The notes: generated by a model from the letters alone, not told the origin. DNA of 64,000 bases from Botrytis cinerea B05.10 (GCF_000143535.2 NC_037316.1:1426001-1490000), one strand, 5' to 3'. Positions 12,685 through 24,400 are shown, counted from the stretch's first letter. Translations and numbers: made by a program.

Positions 12685-13923
12685 ATGTTTTCCAAAGCAT
12701 CCATCGTAGCGTTTGCTCTCGCAACTGTCAGCAATGCTCACATGATCATGACCAGCCCAATTCCATATGGAGTCGACTCTCTCAACAGCTCTCCTTTGGC
12801 CTTGGACGGATCCGACTTCCCATGCAAGCAAAGAACTGGAGTCTACGAAGTCACCACTCAAAACACCATGGATCTCGGTGGATCTTATGATCTCGCATTC
12901 AAGGGTAGTGCCGTCCACGGAGGAGGATCTTGCCAAGTATCTATCACCTATGATGAAAATCCCACTGCCTCAAGCACATTCAAAGTCATTCACTCCATCA
13001 TCGGCGGTTGCCCCATGAAAAACGTTGCCGGAAACAACGGAGACAACGCCAATGCCATCGATCCAGACACATACAATTTCACTATCCCCACAACTCTTCC
13101 AACAGGCAAAGCAACCCTCGCCTGGACTTGGTTCAACAAGGTCGGAAACCGTGAAATGTACATGAACTGTGCACCCGTGACACTCACCGGCGGCTCCAGC
13201 AAGCGCAGCGACCTCATCGCACGCGACCAAGCTGCTTTCAATGCTCTCCCAGACATGTTCACTGCCAACATTGACAATGGCGGTTGTTCGACAAAGGACT
13301 CTACGGATTTAGTTTTCCCAAACCCAGGTGATTCTGTTGATTATGATGAGGGTTCCACAACTGCTACTGCTGGACCAACTGGTTCTTGCGCTACTGCCGC
13401 CGGTGGCGCCGCTACTGTAAAGCCTACTGGAACTGGAACTGGAAGTGGAGCCACTAGTGCTGCAGCTCCATACGGTACAGCTCCCGCATCGACCGCAACT
13501 TCGCTCCCAGGAGGTGTTTTTGTCTCGATTGCTACTGGTACTGGCGCCGCTACTTCCGCCGCGACCTTGGCAGCAACTTCAGCAGCAGGAGCTGTCCCCA
13601 CCGTCGCCACTACTGCCGTCAGTGTCCCAACAACCCCAACTTCTGTTACCTCCGCCGTGGCACCAGCTGGCACCGGCTCATCATCAACCTCATCTTCGGG
13701 AGCCCTCACCGGTGCCTGTACAAGCGAAGGAATGTTTAACTGCATTTCTGGAACCTCTTATCAACAATGTGGTAGTGGCACCTGGAGCGTCGTCATGCAG
13801 ATGGCTTCCGGAACCACCTGCACGAGTGGCCAAACGATGAACATGGTCATTGCCAAGAGAAACGGAATGGGCTTGATGCGCCATGTTGCTCGACGGGGAT
13901 TGGGCGCTGAGATGTTTAATTAG
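12685..13923 (+). CDS. Secreted AA11-family lytic polysaccharide monooxygenase with C-terminal Cys domain
   Basis: Single exon, 412 residues. A signal peptide (1-18) ends in SNA, leaving His19 as the mature N-terminus, as needed for the copper histidine brace. The catalytic domain (about 19-215) starts HMIMTSPIPYG and carries a second His at about 78 in VHGGGSC and a FPCKQR motif, which are hallmarks of chitin-active AA11 enzymes. A Ser/Thr/Ala/Pro-rich linker (about 225-340) is probably O-glycosylated. The C-terminal part (about 345-385) has four Cys in a short module (CTSEGMFNC...CGSGTW...GTTC) resembling chitin-binding CBM19/X278-type domains, followed by a basic tail. The enzyme would oxidatively cleave chitin outside the cell, in wall remodelling or attack on other fungi or arthropods. 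Family assignment is from recognised motifs; substrate is inferred. Confidence 0.88.
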   Translation: MFSKASIVAFALATVSNAHMIMTSPIPYGVDSLNSSPLALDGSDFPCKQRTGVYEVTTQNTMDLGGSYDLAFKGSAVHGGGSCQVSITYDENPTASSTFKVIHSIIGGCPMKNVAGNNGDNANAIDPDTYNFTIPTTLPTGKATLAWTWFNKVGNREMYMNCAPVTLTGGSSKRSDLIARDQAAFNALPDMFTANIDNGGCSTKDSTDLVFPNPGDSVDYDEGSTTATAGPTGSCATAAGGAATVKPTGTGTGSGATSAAAPYGTAPASTATSLPGGVFVSIATGTGAATSAATLAATSAAGAVPTVATTAVSVPTTPTSVTSAVAPAGTGSSSTSSSGALTGACTSEGMFNCISGTSYQQCGSGTWSVVMQMASGTTCTSGQTMNMVIAKRNGMGLMRHVARRGLGAEMFN

Positions 13924-15326
13924 ATCAGCTTGCTGACTTTCTTAATTCACTCTCGGATCCTGGTTGGTGAGATGACGGTACCGGGCGATTTGAGCTCGCA
14001 GGACGTTCTTGAATCGAGGATTCGATCGGGACATATGAGGTTTCTCCGAGTATGGCATGATGCATTTACACACACAGCACAGCGCGCGTTGCATTTCCCA
14101 TCCTGTTTACTTACAGGGTGAGTTGGACACTTTTACAACTTGTACATATTATTCTACCACTTTTCTTTCCTTCTATTTTCTTGTGATACTACACGTTCGT
14201 TGTCTTTGAAGGCTCTTGTGATGATGACTTATGACTGGAGAACTGGATCGGTGCATGGATGGATGGAGGGCAGGGGTTATCACCAGGTGTGCAAATGAGA
14301 CAGGCAGGATGGTAAGGTATGCATAGATAGAGATTTTATTCACTGCAATGAATTTATGTTAAAAACAAATCAATTTGAGTTCGCTATGATTGTGAAGGTA
14401 GTTGTAAACACGACTGTGAATATGAATGCGAATATGATGAATATGGATCAAATTCAGCCAACGAGTAAGTGATCTGATGATAATCCTACCACATATCATA
14501 ATCATAACCAGTAATGAAATTAAACCAAGAAGCTTTCTACTTCGTCCTACTACCGTTATCAGAATACATTTGCAGAATCTGACTGTGCCTTCAGGTTTCA
14601 AGCTATACCAATTGCAAACCTTGATTGATGTTCAAACGACATATCCTCATATCCTCATATCCTCAACGATCTAGGCGTGAGACTCTTTCCAATTCTCAGA
14701 ACGAGAAGATTGATCAATCCACACGGCAATGCTTATTGCATCTTCCTATGATTCACCTTTTCACAACCGGCCGTCCCCTTTGATAATCCCACTCAAACGA
14801 CCAGTAGGTAAATCGTACGGCACACACAAACGTACTTGTATTGATAGGTATAGCTATGACCCGGAAAAGTGTCTAGTTGGTCAAACGTGTCCAACCAGAC
14901 ACACTTCTTTCCAAATTCAAAACATTTAAAATTTGATCATCCATATGTGTTTAAATGTTCTCTCACTCTTAATCTTTCCATAGCTTCTGCGAAGACATTA
15001 GTAGTCAAATGTCCTCTATAGAATGGATGTACGGGCGACAGTTGAAGGTTTGGATGAGTGGATACTTTACTAGGTTAGGAGAGAAATATATGAACAAAAA
15101 CTTTCGTTATCTGGGAGCCCGGAGCCTCACATTTTCTGGCTGTTTTGGCCTTTTTACTTGGTAGTAATTTGAGTGTAAGTTTGGAGGATGTATTGTAGAC
15201 TTAGGGGGATGAAGCTCGTAGAAAATTCAACGCGATGTGTATCGGCACATATAGCAAATGCATATACATGTCCGAAACCGAACCTGTAGTATACCATACC
15301 TCTCTCAAGCCTAACCTCATCCCTTA
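13924..15326. other. Intergenic region between convergent genes
   Basis: 3' region of the LPMO gene followed by AT-rich sequence. It contains a short ATATCCTC-type tandem repeat near 14641-14664. No gene recognised. Confidence 0.5.
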
Positions 15327-16193
15327 TCACTTTTTCCCCTTCTTCCCCTCCTTTCCATCACCCTTCTCAACCACAAATCCACCCCTCACAAAAGCATCCC
15401 TTGCCACTGCATTGATGACCGCAAACCTTCTAGCTCCTAACTTCTGTCCTCCATACCACCTTGTAACAACCACCATTACATTCCATAGATCCATCAGCTG
15501 CATTAAGTGCAGAACTCTTCCGCCTGCCGCAGATTCTCCATCGTCGTCGCAATCTTGGTAGGTTATACCTTCCGGTGTTTTGATACGCCATGCAGTGATG
15601 TTGTGGGTTGCAGAACGCACCTTTTTATCCGAAGCAAGGAGATGTTGTATGTATTGAGCTGCAAGCGTAGGAGAAGAAACGGAAATACAGCGTGCGATGA
15701 AAGTGGATTTCAGTTCGGTGGTTACTGAAGAAAGGGTCCAGTTGGGAGGTTCGATATCTATATTTATATCTCCACTCGAAGGATCTCGTCTACGTTCAAC
15801 GACTGTACCTTCCTCATCATCTGCAAACTCATCTCCTTCGTCATCTCCTCCATCGCCCTCCTCATCCCCAGCGCCAAATCTTTCTTCGACTTCTTCAATA
15901 ACATCAAATAGACAAACCTCTCCAACCTTCCAAGTCCTCCCCACAATGTCCCTCACAAAATCTGCCAGCTTACCCGCATCGCCCTTCCTCGCATTCTCTC
16001 CAGAGCTCTGCGCTCCCAATATTATAGGCGGGACATCTGGGTATGCTGCTGGGAATTGTATTCGGAGTGAGGTGGCTTGATTTGGGAGAGCGAGAACGTA
16101 AATCTCATCTGGAGTTTCGTGCGCGGAGGTAAGAGTCGAGGAGTCGTAGATGGAGTTTATGGCTTCAATCTCGTTCAGCAGGTCTTCGCTCAT
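15327..16193 (-). CDS. YIH1: RWD and Impact-domain protein, Yih1/IMPACT family
   Basis: Single exon, 288 residues. The N-terminal RWD domain (about 1-105) starts MSEDLLNEIEAINSIY and contains the YPDVPP motif typical of RWD folds. An acidic Asp/Glu/Gly linker follows (about 105-135). The C-terminal UPF0029/Impact domain (about 155-275) has the YQDCDDDGES...AGGRVL block and the strongly conserved VVVTRWYGGQKLGARR motif. In yeast, Yih1 binds Gcn1 and actin and restrains activation of the eIF2alpha kinase Gcn2, linking translation to amino-acid supply. The tail is Lys/Gly-rich (GKEGKKGKK). Orthology to YIH1, rather than another RWD-Impact paralogue, is inferred from domain order and length. Confidence 0.85.
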   Translation of the reverse strand: MSEDLLNEIEAINSIYDSSTLTSAHETPDEIYVLALPNQATSLRIQFPAAYPDVPPIILGAQSSGENARKGDAGKLADFVRDIVGRTWKVGEVCLFDVIEEVEERFGAGDEEGDGGDDEGDEFADDEEGTVVERRRDPSSGDINIDIEPPNWTLSSVTTELKSTFIARCISVSSPTLAAQYIQHLLASDKKVRSATHNITAWRIKTPEGITYQDCDDDGESAAGGRVLHLMQLMDLWNVMVVVTRWYGGQKLGARRFAVINAVARDAFVRGGFVVEKGDGKEGKKGKK

Positions 16194-17197
16194 TGTGAGT
16201 GTTGGGTGCTGAGACTGGTATTGAGGGCTCGACTTCGATGAGCGGATATTTAACCGATGTTCTACCGATATCTAACCACCAGGATAAATGCTTCCCATCC
16301 AGCTCTCAACATCCGCTTCATCCTGCTTTCTTTCCACCTGCATCATCTTCCATAGTTCTGGACACAACATTCAACCCTTTGTCAGTTCTACAACTGGAGA
16401 AGAACGATAATGCATGGCTGAGTAAATGCAGAACGTGGATTTTGATCACAGCAGCAGCGCACATGAACTGCTGCAGTACAACATTATACAACAACGATTT
16501 TGATGGAATCATGAGATGCGAGCAAACAAAAAAGCTGCATAATTTCTACACACAGGAAATGAGTTTTTAGTTCTTGAGCCAGTCGTTGTTCGATGTGGCT
16601 AGTATGATCGGCATGTATCCTTGAAAAGGTCTCAGAGACAAGTTGGAAAATAGAGACAAACATCGAAGAACCTCTATCAGATGGACAAGAGATCTACTTC
16701 AACCACAAGGTCTAATCTATCAGTGTTGGTTCTTATCAAGAATAACAATGCAAAATCCCCGGTAGATGATTGCGGGGGACCTGCAGGGGAGCGCGGGGAC
16801 GATTTTTCGTGTCGAAGATATATTGAATGATGCATTTCATTCGCTGTTGCGCCTGGCACTGTAACCGCACAATCCGGATTCCCCTGCATGTCACATACAC
16901 TATTTCTATCAGCTAAATTAAAGCATGTATTGCATTTCCATTCGCGCAGTTATTGCAACTCACTGTCAACCAGAAAAGCTCCTGCAACGTATGATTAGGG
17001 TTTATGAGCTTCCTTAATGGGAATTGATATGCGATCTTTATGGGAAAGAACAACTGCACGTGCAGTATTGATTCTGTACCCCTGCTCCTGAGTGCACTAT
17101 AAGATGGTCGAGTAGATCATATATAGTCTGGGTTTTGTTTATTCGATTTCTTCACTGGAACAGTTTCTGGGTTACTTGCTTCTATATACTGCCCGGC
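16194..17197. other. Divergent intergenic region
   Basis: Spacer between divergently transcribed YIH1 and the GH92 gene. It must contain both promoters. No coding feature recognised. Confidence 0.5.
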
Positions 17198-20154
17198 ATG
17201 GCCTTCTTCAACGGCCCGTACTTGGCCGTGTTCTCTACGATTTTTTGTCTGGTCGCGGGTCAGAATGGCACCACTAATTCAACGACGTATGATGTACTCG
17301 ATTATGTTGATCAATTGATCGGAAGTAGTAATGGAGGTTCGATCCTTGAATGCCATCCTCTCTCATTCCCGCTGACAACATCTTGAAGGAAATGTGTTCC
17401 CTGGTGCAACAGTTCCCTTTGGTGAGTAACTAATGAGACTGGCCGTGGAGTCTACCAACCTCTTATTAGAATGGTGATGGGAATATCGATCGGATAAATT
17501 ACCATGGCCTCAATGTATAGCTCAATTTTGTGTTAACGGCTCTATAGGAATGGCGAAGGCCGTAGCAGATACGAATTCTGGTAGCAACCAGGGCGGCTTC
17601 ACTACTGATGGTAGTAATATCACTGGATTTTCCAGTATGCATGATTCTGGAACCGGAGGTTCTCCATCCTTGGGGAATTTTGCATTGTTTCCTTATGCAG
17701 GATGCAAGGGAGATGCTGTGGATGGATGTACCTATCCTAAAAAATCAAGAGCTACCCCTTTCGTTGCAGATTCGGTCAAGGCATCTCCAGGATATTTCGG
17801 TCTTACATTATCCAGTGGCGTTGCTGTGGATATGACGACGACACAACATACATCATTGTTCAGATTCAAATTTCCAGCCACTTCAGATGGAAATGCTTCC
17901 AGCCCATTAATATTGATGGATTTGACGGATTTATCTGACTCTCGTCAAGACAACGCCAGCGTCTCTGTTGATACTACTACTGGAAGAATGACCGGAAATG
18001 GCAAGTTCTTGCCGAGTTTTGGTAGTGGAAACTACGTTCTATACTTTTGTGCAGATTTTTCAGGTGCTTCAATTCGAGATAATGGTATTTTTGTCAACAG
18101 TCGTGCCAGTGCTGATGTCAAGGATCTCAAAATCTCTCGTTCAATTAACGGTTATCCCCTTCCGGGAGGGGCATTTGTTCGTTTCCAGTCACCTGGAGAG
18201 GGTATACTAGCACGTGTTGGTGTCAGCTATATTAGCAGTGATCAAGCATGTGCAAATGCTGAAGCGGAAATTCCAGATTTCGACTTTGCTGCTGTACAGA
18301 GTGCCGCAGAGACTACCTGGCGCAACAAGATCTCGCCTATTAAAGTTTCTACGAAAGGAATCGACTCCTCGATTCTGAAAAACTTTTACAGTGGAATTTA
18401 TAGGACTATGGTCAATCCTCAAGACTATACTGGTGAAAATCCGTTGTGGCAGAGTGATGAACCTTACTTTGACTCCTTCTACTGGTAGGTTTTGAATACC
18501 AGCTTTTGAAAATATTGCTCACTGTGATTTAGCATTTGGGATTTGTTCCGTTCTCAGACACCATTTTTGACAGTGTTGGATCCTTCTACTGTGGCTAGAA
18601 TGGTTCGTTCGCTCATCGATACATGTTAGTGTCCTCTAACCTTTATGTAAAACGTGATTCACTAACATTAATCTCAGATGTTCACGAAGGATGGCTTCCT
18701 GATTGCCGTATGAGTCTTTGTAAAGGATTTACGCAAGGCGGTTCAAACGCAGACAATATTCTCGCAGATGTTTATATTAAGGGCATTACCGAAGGCATAG
18801 ACTGGGATCTTGGCTACGAAGCTGTCGTTAAGGATGCGGAAGTTGAACCTTACGATTGGTCAAGTGAGGGACGTGGCGGTCTAGATTCATGGAAAGCCCT
18901 TGGATACATACCTGTTCAAGATTGTATGTCCCGGGTTTACAGAACCTCAACAGTCTTTCTCTCAAGGATCTCCAACTAATTTATATGTAGTTGACTATAA
19001 AGGCTTCGGTACCATGACACGAAGTGTCTCCAGGACGCTCGAATATAGCTACAATGACTTCGTTATTGCAAGCATAGGCTCTGGGCTAGGAGGCCGCGAA
19101 TCAGATGTCCAAAAGTATCTCGAACGCAGCAAAAATTGGCAGAATCTATACAACGGTGCACAACCATCATACCTCACGAATGGTACTGATACAGGCTTCA
19201 AAGGATTTTTCCAACCAAAGTATCTCAATCAAACATGGGGCCTGCAAGACCCTTTAAAGTGCAGCAACATAGATTACAATCCTAATAGCGTTTGCTCATT
19301 GCAAAATTCGGGTGCCGAAACTTTTGAAAGTAGTATTTGGGAATATTCATTGTATGTATTGTTGCTTACTTTCAATCTCTTACCAAATTCGAAGCATCCA
19401 AAAACTAACTTGGATTCTCAGTTTTGTACCCCACGACCAAGCAAGTCTCATTACCACCTTTGGGGGGCCCGCAGCATTTGTGAAACGTCTAGACTACCTC
19501 CATGATAATAATATAACCTACATCGGTAACGAGCCCGCATTCCTCACCGTCTACCAATACCATTACGCCGGCCGTCCGGCACTTTCAGCTCGCCGCTCCC
19601 ATTTCTACATTCCATCTTTCTTTGCCCCCACAAACGACGGATTGCCGGGTAACGACGACTCTGGTGCCATGGGCTCCTTCGTGGCTTTCAGCATGATGGG
19701 GCTCTTTCCCAATCCAGGTCAGGACGTCTATCTTATTATACCTCCATACTTCGAATCTGCTTCGATCACCTCCCCTCTTACGAACAAAACCGCAACCATC
19801 AGAAACATCAATTTTGACCCCTCGTATAAAAATATATACGTCCAATCCGCAACATTGAATGGGAAACCCTATACAAAGAATTGGATCGATCATAGTTTCT
19901 TTACAGAAGGAAAGGAGTTGGTTTTGGTATTGGGAAGCAGCGAAAGTAGTTGGGGAACACAAGTTAGTGATTTACCGCCGAGTCTAGGTGAGTATGTGGG
20001 CTTCAATGGGACAGGAAATAACACGGCGAGTGGACAGCCGATCACCGGATTGGCTGGGAGGGCGGTACTATTTGACAAGAGGGTTGTGCCGGCTAGTAGG
20101 AATGAGCTGGGAGCTAATACTCGAGATAGTTATTGGGCAGAGGTGGCAGGTTAG
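17198..20154 (+). CDS. Secreted GH92 alpha-1,2-mannosidase
   Basis: Seven exons: 17198-17336, 17389-17421 (33 nt), 17548-18484, 18533-18624, 18678-18923, 18991-19351 and 19422-20154, together 846 residues, a usual length for fungal GH92. A signal peptide covers about residues 1-21 (MAFFNGPYLAVFSTIFCLVAG). GH92 landmarks are present: GNVFPGATVPFG near the N-terminus, SSMHDSGTGG, the SFYCIWDLFRS and HEGWLPDCRMS blocks, GFTQGGSNAD, and near the C-terminus GNEPAFLTVYQYHYAGRP, which carries the general-acid Glu, then LPGNDDSGAMGS. The family is Ca2+-dependent and inverting and trims alpha-1,2-mannose from glycoprotein glycans. Many N-glycosylation sequons suggest an extracellular enzyme. An upstream in-frame ATG at 17135 adds 21 residues; the chosen start gives a cleaner signal peptide. 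Confidence 0.93.
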
Positions 20155-20384
20155 GGTTATGAATGTATTTTTTTGCATGAGCAAATGAATTGGAGTGAAA
20201 TATCGGATGTTGGTATGTTTGTGGACAAGCAAAAACTTTACTTCTATGAATGTATTACTAAAATACAAGAGAGAGCTCTTCTCATGCTATCATTCTGTTT
20301 GTTTCCAAGATAAATTGACTTATGAGGGGCCAGATGTATCACATTACGAGGCTTAAACTCTGAGATATGTGAATCGATAGTACC

Positions 20385-21005
20385 GATTTAGACATACAAC
20401 AAAACGCCTTTCAAAAGTCTGAAAGGAAAAGCTGAAGCAATTCGATTTTCAGAAAAGAATCATGTTCAGACCTGAGATTGATTCAGTAACAATTTCCAGA
20501 GACCATTTTCAGAAAAGAGCCTTTAGAGATTGTTTTTCCAGAGCTAATACGCGACAAGAAGTCTTCCATATAGCTGAAGAAAAAAGCTGAAGAATTCAGA
20601 TTCTTAGATATGCAACAAAAGCGCACTCAAAGAATCATTACCAGAGATAGTTCTCATACAAGGCCTTCAGAGCAGTATTCCTTCAGAATAGATACGCAAC
20701 AAACGTCTTCGATATGCCTGAAAGAAAAGGTTGAAGATTTCAGACTTTTAGATATGCAACAAAAGATGCAACAGGTCTTTCAGAAGTCTGAATGAACTGA
20801 AATACTGAAGAAAATTGGTGTTCAGATTTTCAGATGTGCAACAAAAGGCACTTCAATCCTTGAGTGTTTCAATTTTCAAATCTAAGATTTCGGTGATATT
20901 TTCCAGAGGTATCCTTCAGGAACGAATTCTTCAGAGCAGATGTGCAACAAAGGGTAACCTGAAACCTCTGAGTACATCGAGTTCTCATACATGCAACAAA
21001 TAAAG
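20385..21005. repeat. Degenerate tandem array with a (A)GATATGCAACAAAAG core
   Basis: About eight diverged copies of a unit containing AGATATGCAACAAAAG (variants CATACAACAAAA, GATACGCAACAAA, GATGTGCAACAAA) followed by CTTTCAGAAGTCTGAA- and GAAGATTTCAGA-like segments. Cores occur near 20392, 20548, 20606, 20690, 20750, 20831, 20937 and 20990, so the spacing is irregular (about 50-140 bp). No open frame spans it. It looks like an old minisatellite or the decayed end of a repeat element. Confidence 0.6.
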
Positions 21006-21199
21006 GCATCTCACCAAAATATGTCAAGGTATTCCGTATTATGAGGCCATGGATATGGACTCAATAGTATATGTTTACTTTTTAACATATAGCAAAGCAG
21101 AAAATAACCTTTAATACATACACTTTGACTTACCAATCATCTACAAGTTTTTTTTATTTCGTTCCTGCCTCACTATCTCTTCAATCTCACAAAGTTTTT

Positions 21200-22021
21200 C
21201 GCTCTGTATTTCGATCAATGCGCCAATCCCCTCTTGGCTTTCTCATTAATTGGTCCTGTACGAGGAATCGCGGAAGTGATGTCTGTCTCGCCATCTAGAA
21301 CAGCATTGAGACTCGTAGCTGGTCGGCCATAGTTTGTTTCTTTCAAAAAGAAGAAGAGGATTGTGAAGACGAAACCACAGAAAATTGCAGACTAGTACTT
21401 TTAGAAGTTAGTTTGTGTTCATGTGCTAAGAAAATAAGTCTCACCATGACCCATTCCCAATTTTGACCACCAGCAACGAAACCGGCAAATACTGGAGCCA
21501 TGTAGTTACTACCGGCTAAGGTAAGGCCGTATAAAATCAAAAATGTTCCTCCATCATGTGTGAAACGAATGTCAGAAATAGAAACTTCGCATAGTGATTT
21601 AATCGGAGCGTCGAGAAATCGTTAGAGAATCTTTTGGACAATCCAGTCTCCGTTGAATTTGGTATATGGAAGCTACATGGTGACACCGAGAGTAGCTTTG
21701 AGGTGTAACTAGTAAAGTAAATGCTTGCGCCATCCAGATTTCTTAATTAGCAATGAAAATAAATAAACAGGAAGTTTGGCATATTGTAGTGCGATTGGTT
21801 GCTAGAATGCGCAACCCCAACCAAAAAACAAAAAAATACATCCAGTTGCAGTATTAAGTGTATCCAAAGTAAGGCCTGTGTCCATCAAAATGGGGACTGG
21901 TATTGAATAGATAGCCGAACACGGGAATCCGACAGCTAAGACATATCTTTACTCACTCATCAGTAAAGCCCAAGACAGATCATAGCACAACTCATAAACA
22001 GACACAGAGCGTAGGTAAAGC
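21200..22021 (-). pseudogene. Broken MFS transporter (DHA1-like drug/toxin efflux family)
   Basis: On the minus strand, pieces of a major-facilitator transporter appear in the right order but in different frames and interrupted by stops. In order they are: a GLTLDTLN...GWG block near 21880-21800; a PIALQYAKLPVYLFSLL segment; a WMAQA remnant; then DAPIKSLCEVSISDIRFTHD, LYGLTLAGSNYMAPVFAGF and LFFLKETNYGR. A TAA interrupts the block just before the FLDAPIKSLCEV segment, and a TAG lies before the PIALQY segment. The C-terminal piece also appears to shift frame near 21220. Fragment order and motifs fit fungal DHA1-type transporters. I see no way to read it as one protein, so it is called a pseudogene. 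Confidence 0.75.
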
Positions 22022-23149
22022 TTTATGCTTGGGAGACCAATTCAGCGGATCGTCAGGATGACTCGACGGCGGGGGAACCAATATGACTTCTTTAGCAGAA
22101 CCCTAAGCATGTTTTATGAGAAGTGTTCCATCAAGATCAATCATATGTACAGTTTCAGAAACAGGAATGTCATGAACAGCATTAACATTATGTCCAACAG
22201 AAACCATATCTGCCATTTTCACGTCTTCTCGACCGCGAAGGAAGATATCAAACAAATGCGGAGAAAACAGAGTTTAAAAGTTAGAATGCAATGTAACATT
22301 AGAAGAATGAGGAATCGCGGCACTTATCTGCGAAGCCAGAAGTGCGATACGCGTTCGCAAAAGTGGACATGGCATGAATCTGTGCAGAATATCCCCTGTT
22401 CACGCCGCGCCCAGAGTCCATTAAAGAACATGGCTTATTCTATTACACAAGAAAAAATTCCGCGCGAATCCTTTCACTACATACCATACTAGATTTCATT
22501 TGATTGCAATCATGCCATTCCCATTTCGTTTGACTCAAACTAGCTGTCTCGAATCTGAAAATTCTCAAATTTCAATAACTTTCGCGGTAAGAAACTCGTA
22601 TCGCATGCTATCAGGAAAGCATCCCTAGTTTCCCAACTTTGAAGGAAAATGAAACCAATTTCATATTTGCCGGCTGCTGCAAAATTTCTTCAAGTCATAG
22701 GAAGCAGTTGTTCAGGCAGTACGCAAGACGCCCAATGGAGATTTCTTGCCCTTGTTTACCTACCGTTGCAATTGGGTATTGGCATCGGGCGATAGCCGTT
22801 TTGAATCTTGGTTCGCAGTCTGTTCGCCATAGGTAGATCCGAAGGACATGCATATGCGACGAGGTTCAGAAATTTTATTGTGCATCAAGGGAATAAATTA
22901 GTAGCCTTACCTCCCAAGCTTCTTGGCTAGTCAAGCTCTGAATTACTGGGAAGTCTTTCAAAATGTGATTAGTCAGAAAAAGACTGGGCTTCCTAAAAAG
23001 AGCCAACATATCTGTAAAGAACTTTCCATTAGTTATCACAAACATAAAATACCATCTAAATATAACATCGCATTAATTAGAGAACAGCCTTTGAAATGAC
23101 TAACAAAACCTATCACAAGAATTGTAATTGGGGATTCAAGCTTACCAGA
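22022..23149. other. AT-rich region between two relics
   Basis: No intact gene recognised. A 155-codon frame at 22025-22492 on the plus strand is Arg/Asn/Ile-rich and has no family features. The minus strand near 22900-23050 may hold the eroded C-terminal end of the amidase relic. Confidence 0.4.
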
Positions 23150-24400
23150 ATCTTTTTACAATTATAATACTGATAGGATTTATATTCAATAATTTCAATT
23201 ACAACAACCTTTTTTAATTCCTCAACCACTTCATTCAAAATACCACCATTCTATATAACTTCAATAGTAAATCTATCTATTAACATTTGTTCAATTACCC
23301 ATAGCTTTTGATACAAACTGAAATCAACTACTCAAAATTTCGAATGAGTTGCTTCATAAAAAGATCGATCCCTTCGAGCAATCAACTTAAGGAACCAATA
23401 AAATGGTAATAGTATCAAATTTTATACTAAGATAGACATAAACCACAAAGTCCACCTTGAGCTGCAGGAGATCTGATACTGCCACCTACTAATGGTTAAA
23501 AAAACTCTAAATAATTAGGTAAGGCATTTGGAAGTATACAAATGTCCGATCTAATTCAAAGCAAACTCCCGTCAAAAGCTTGGAAGGCAGATTTACCATC
23601 CGGTGACCCGCCTGGGTATCAGTGATGTATTGTAGGCATTGGTAGTTGCACCAACTATATTATCGACAGTTTCTAGCATCATCCTGAAAGAAACTTCTGT
23701 CATTGGTATACGAGATTGAAGAAGATGAAAACTTATGATATCTTGAAAACTCACCACTGTTAAACTACCAAACCTTGCGGCTCATTAGCTCTCACATGTA
23801 GTGCTGCGCCAGCAGCCAAAAGAATCTTGAAGAGGTTCACATCATCATGATTCTTGCGGCCTACTCAACCAACCAGTCCACAAGTATCATCCAAGTCTTC
23901 CATACCATTATGTTCCTTCACACTTATTGGAAGACCATTCTTTGCAAAGTGCTCATCTAGTTCTTTTGCTCGTGCGACTGGTCGCCCAAGGAGAAGTTCA
24001 TAGACACAATTCACCTAAAAAATAGTATACTTGTCTCAATACTTATAATCATAAATTCCAAAACATGTATAAAGTAGCACGATCCAATTTCTGAGCAGTC
24101 GCAGCACGTCGAAGAAACGCTTTTGTGACAGTCAAAGAACCGAACTTTCCAATAGCAAGAGAAGCCACTAGTATCTCGATTGATATTTCAAGGATCGTAA
24201 TATCTCCTGAGCTCAATTACTTACTAGGAAGCTAATTACTCGAAGAAGTAATTCTTCGGTAATCTCGAAAATGGCGGGCTGAATTGAGGCAATTTTAGCA
24301 TCTAGACGCTTCTGGGCCTCGCTTGCTATATCCTGTCACTTTGAAATGCTTGCTGAAGCTCTTGATGCCACTTTGAAACTCTAATCTGAGATCTATGGTT
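23150..24400 (-). pseudogene. Broken fungal amidase (amidase-signature family)
   Basis: Minus-strand fragments follow the order of fungal AS-family amidases, which cleave carboxamides with a Ser-cisSer-Lys triad. They run from an N-terminal RLDAKIASIQPAIFEITEE-like piece, through SLTVTKAFLRRAATAQKL and CVYELLLGRPVARAKELDE, to GLPISVKEHNGMEDLD, LLAAGAALHVRANEPQ and ETVDNIVGATTNAYN. A GGSIRSPAAQGGLCGL piece and a GILNEVVEELKK piece follow. In-frame stops occur, for example TGA at 23865-23867 where a Trp codon is expected. The GGSSGGEGA nucleophile loop is missing, a short segment before GLPISVKE is deleted, and base composition is strongly AT-rich towards 23150-23450. It cannot encode an active enzyme. 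Confidence 0.8.

Noticed and set aside
22025..22492. 155-codon plus-strand frame
   Set aside because: Arg/Asn/Ile-rich, no domain, located among relics.
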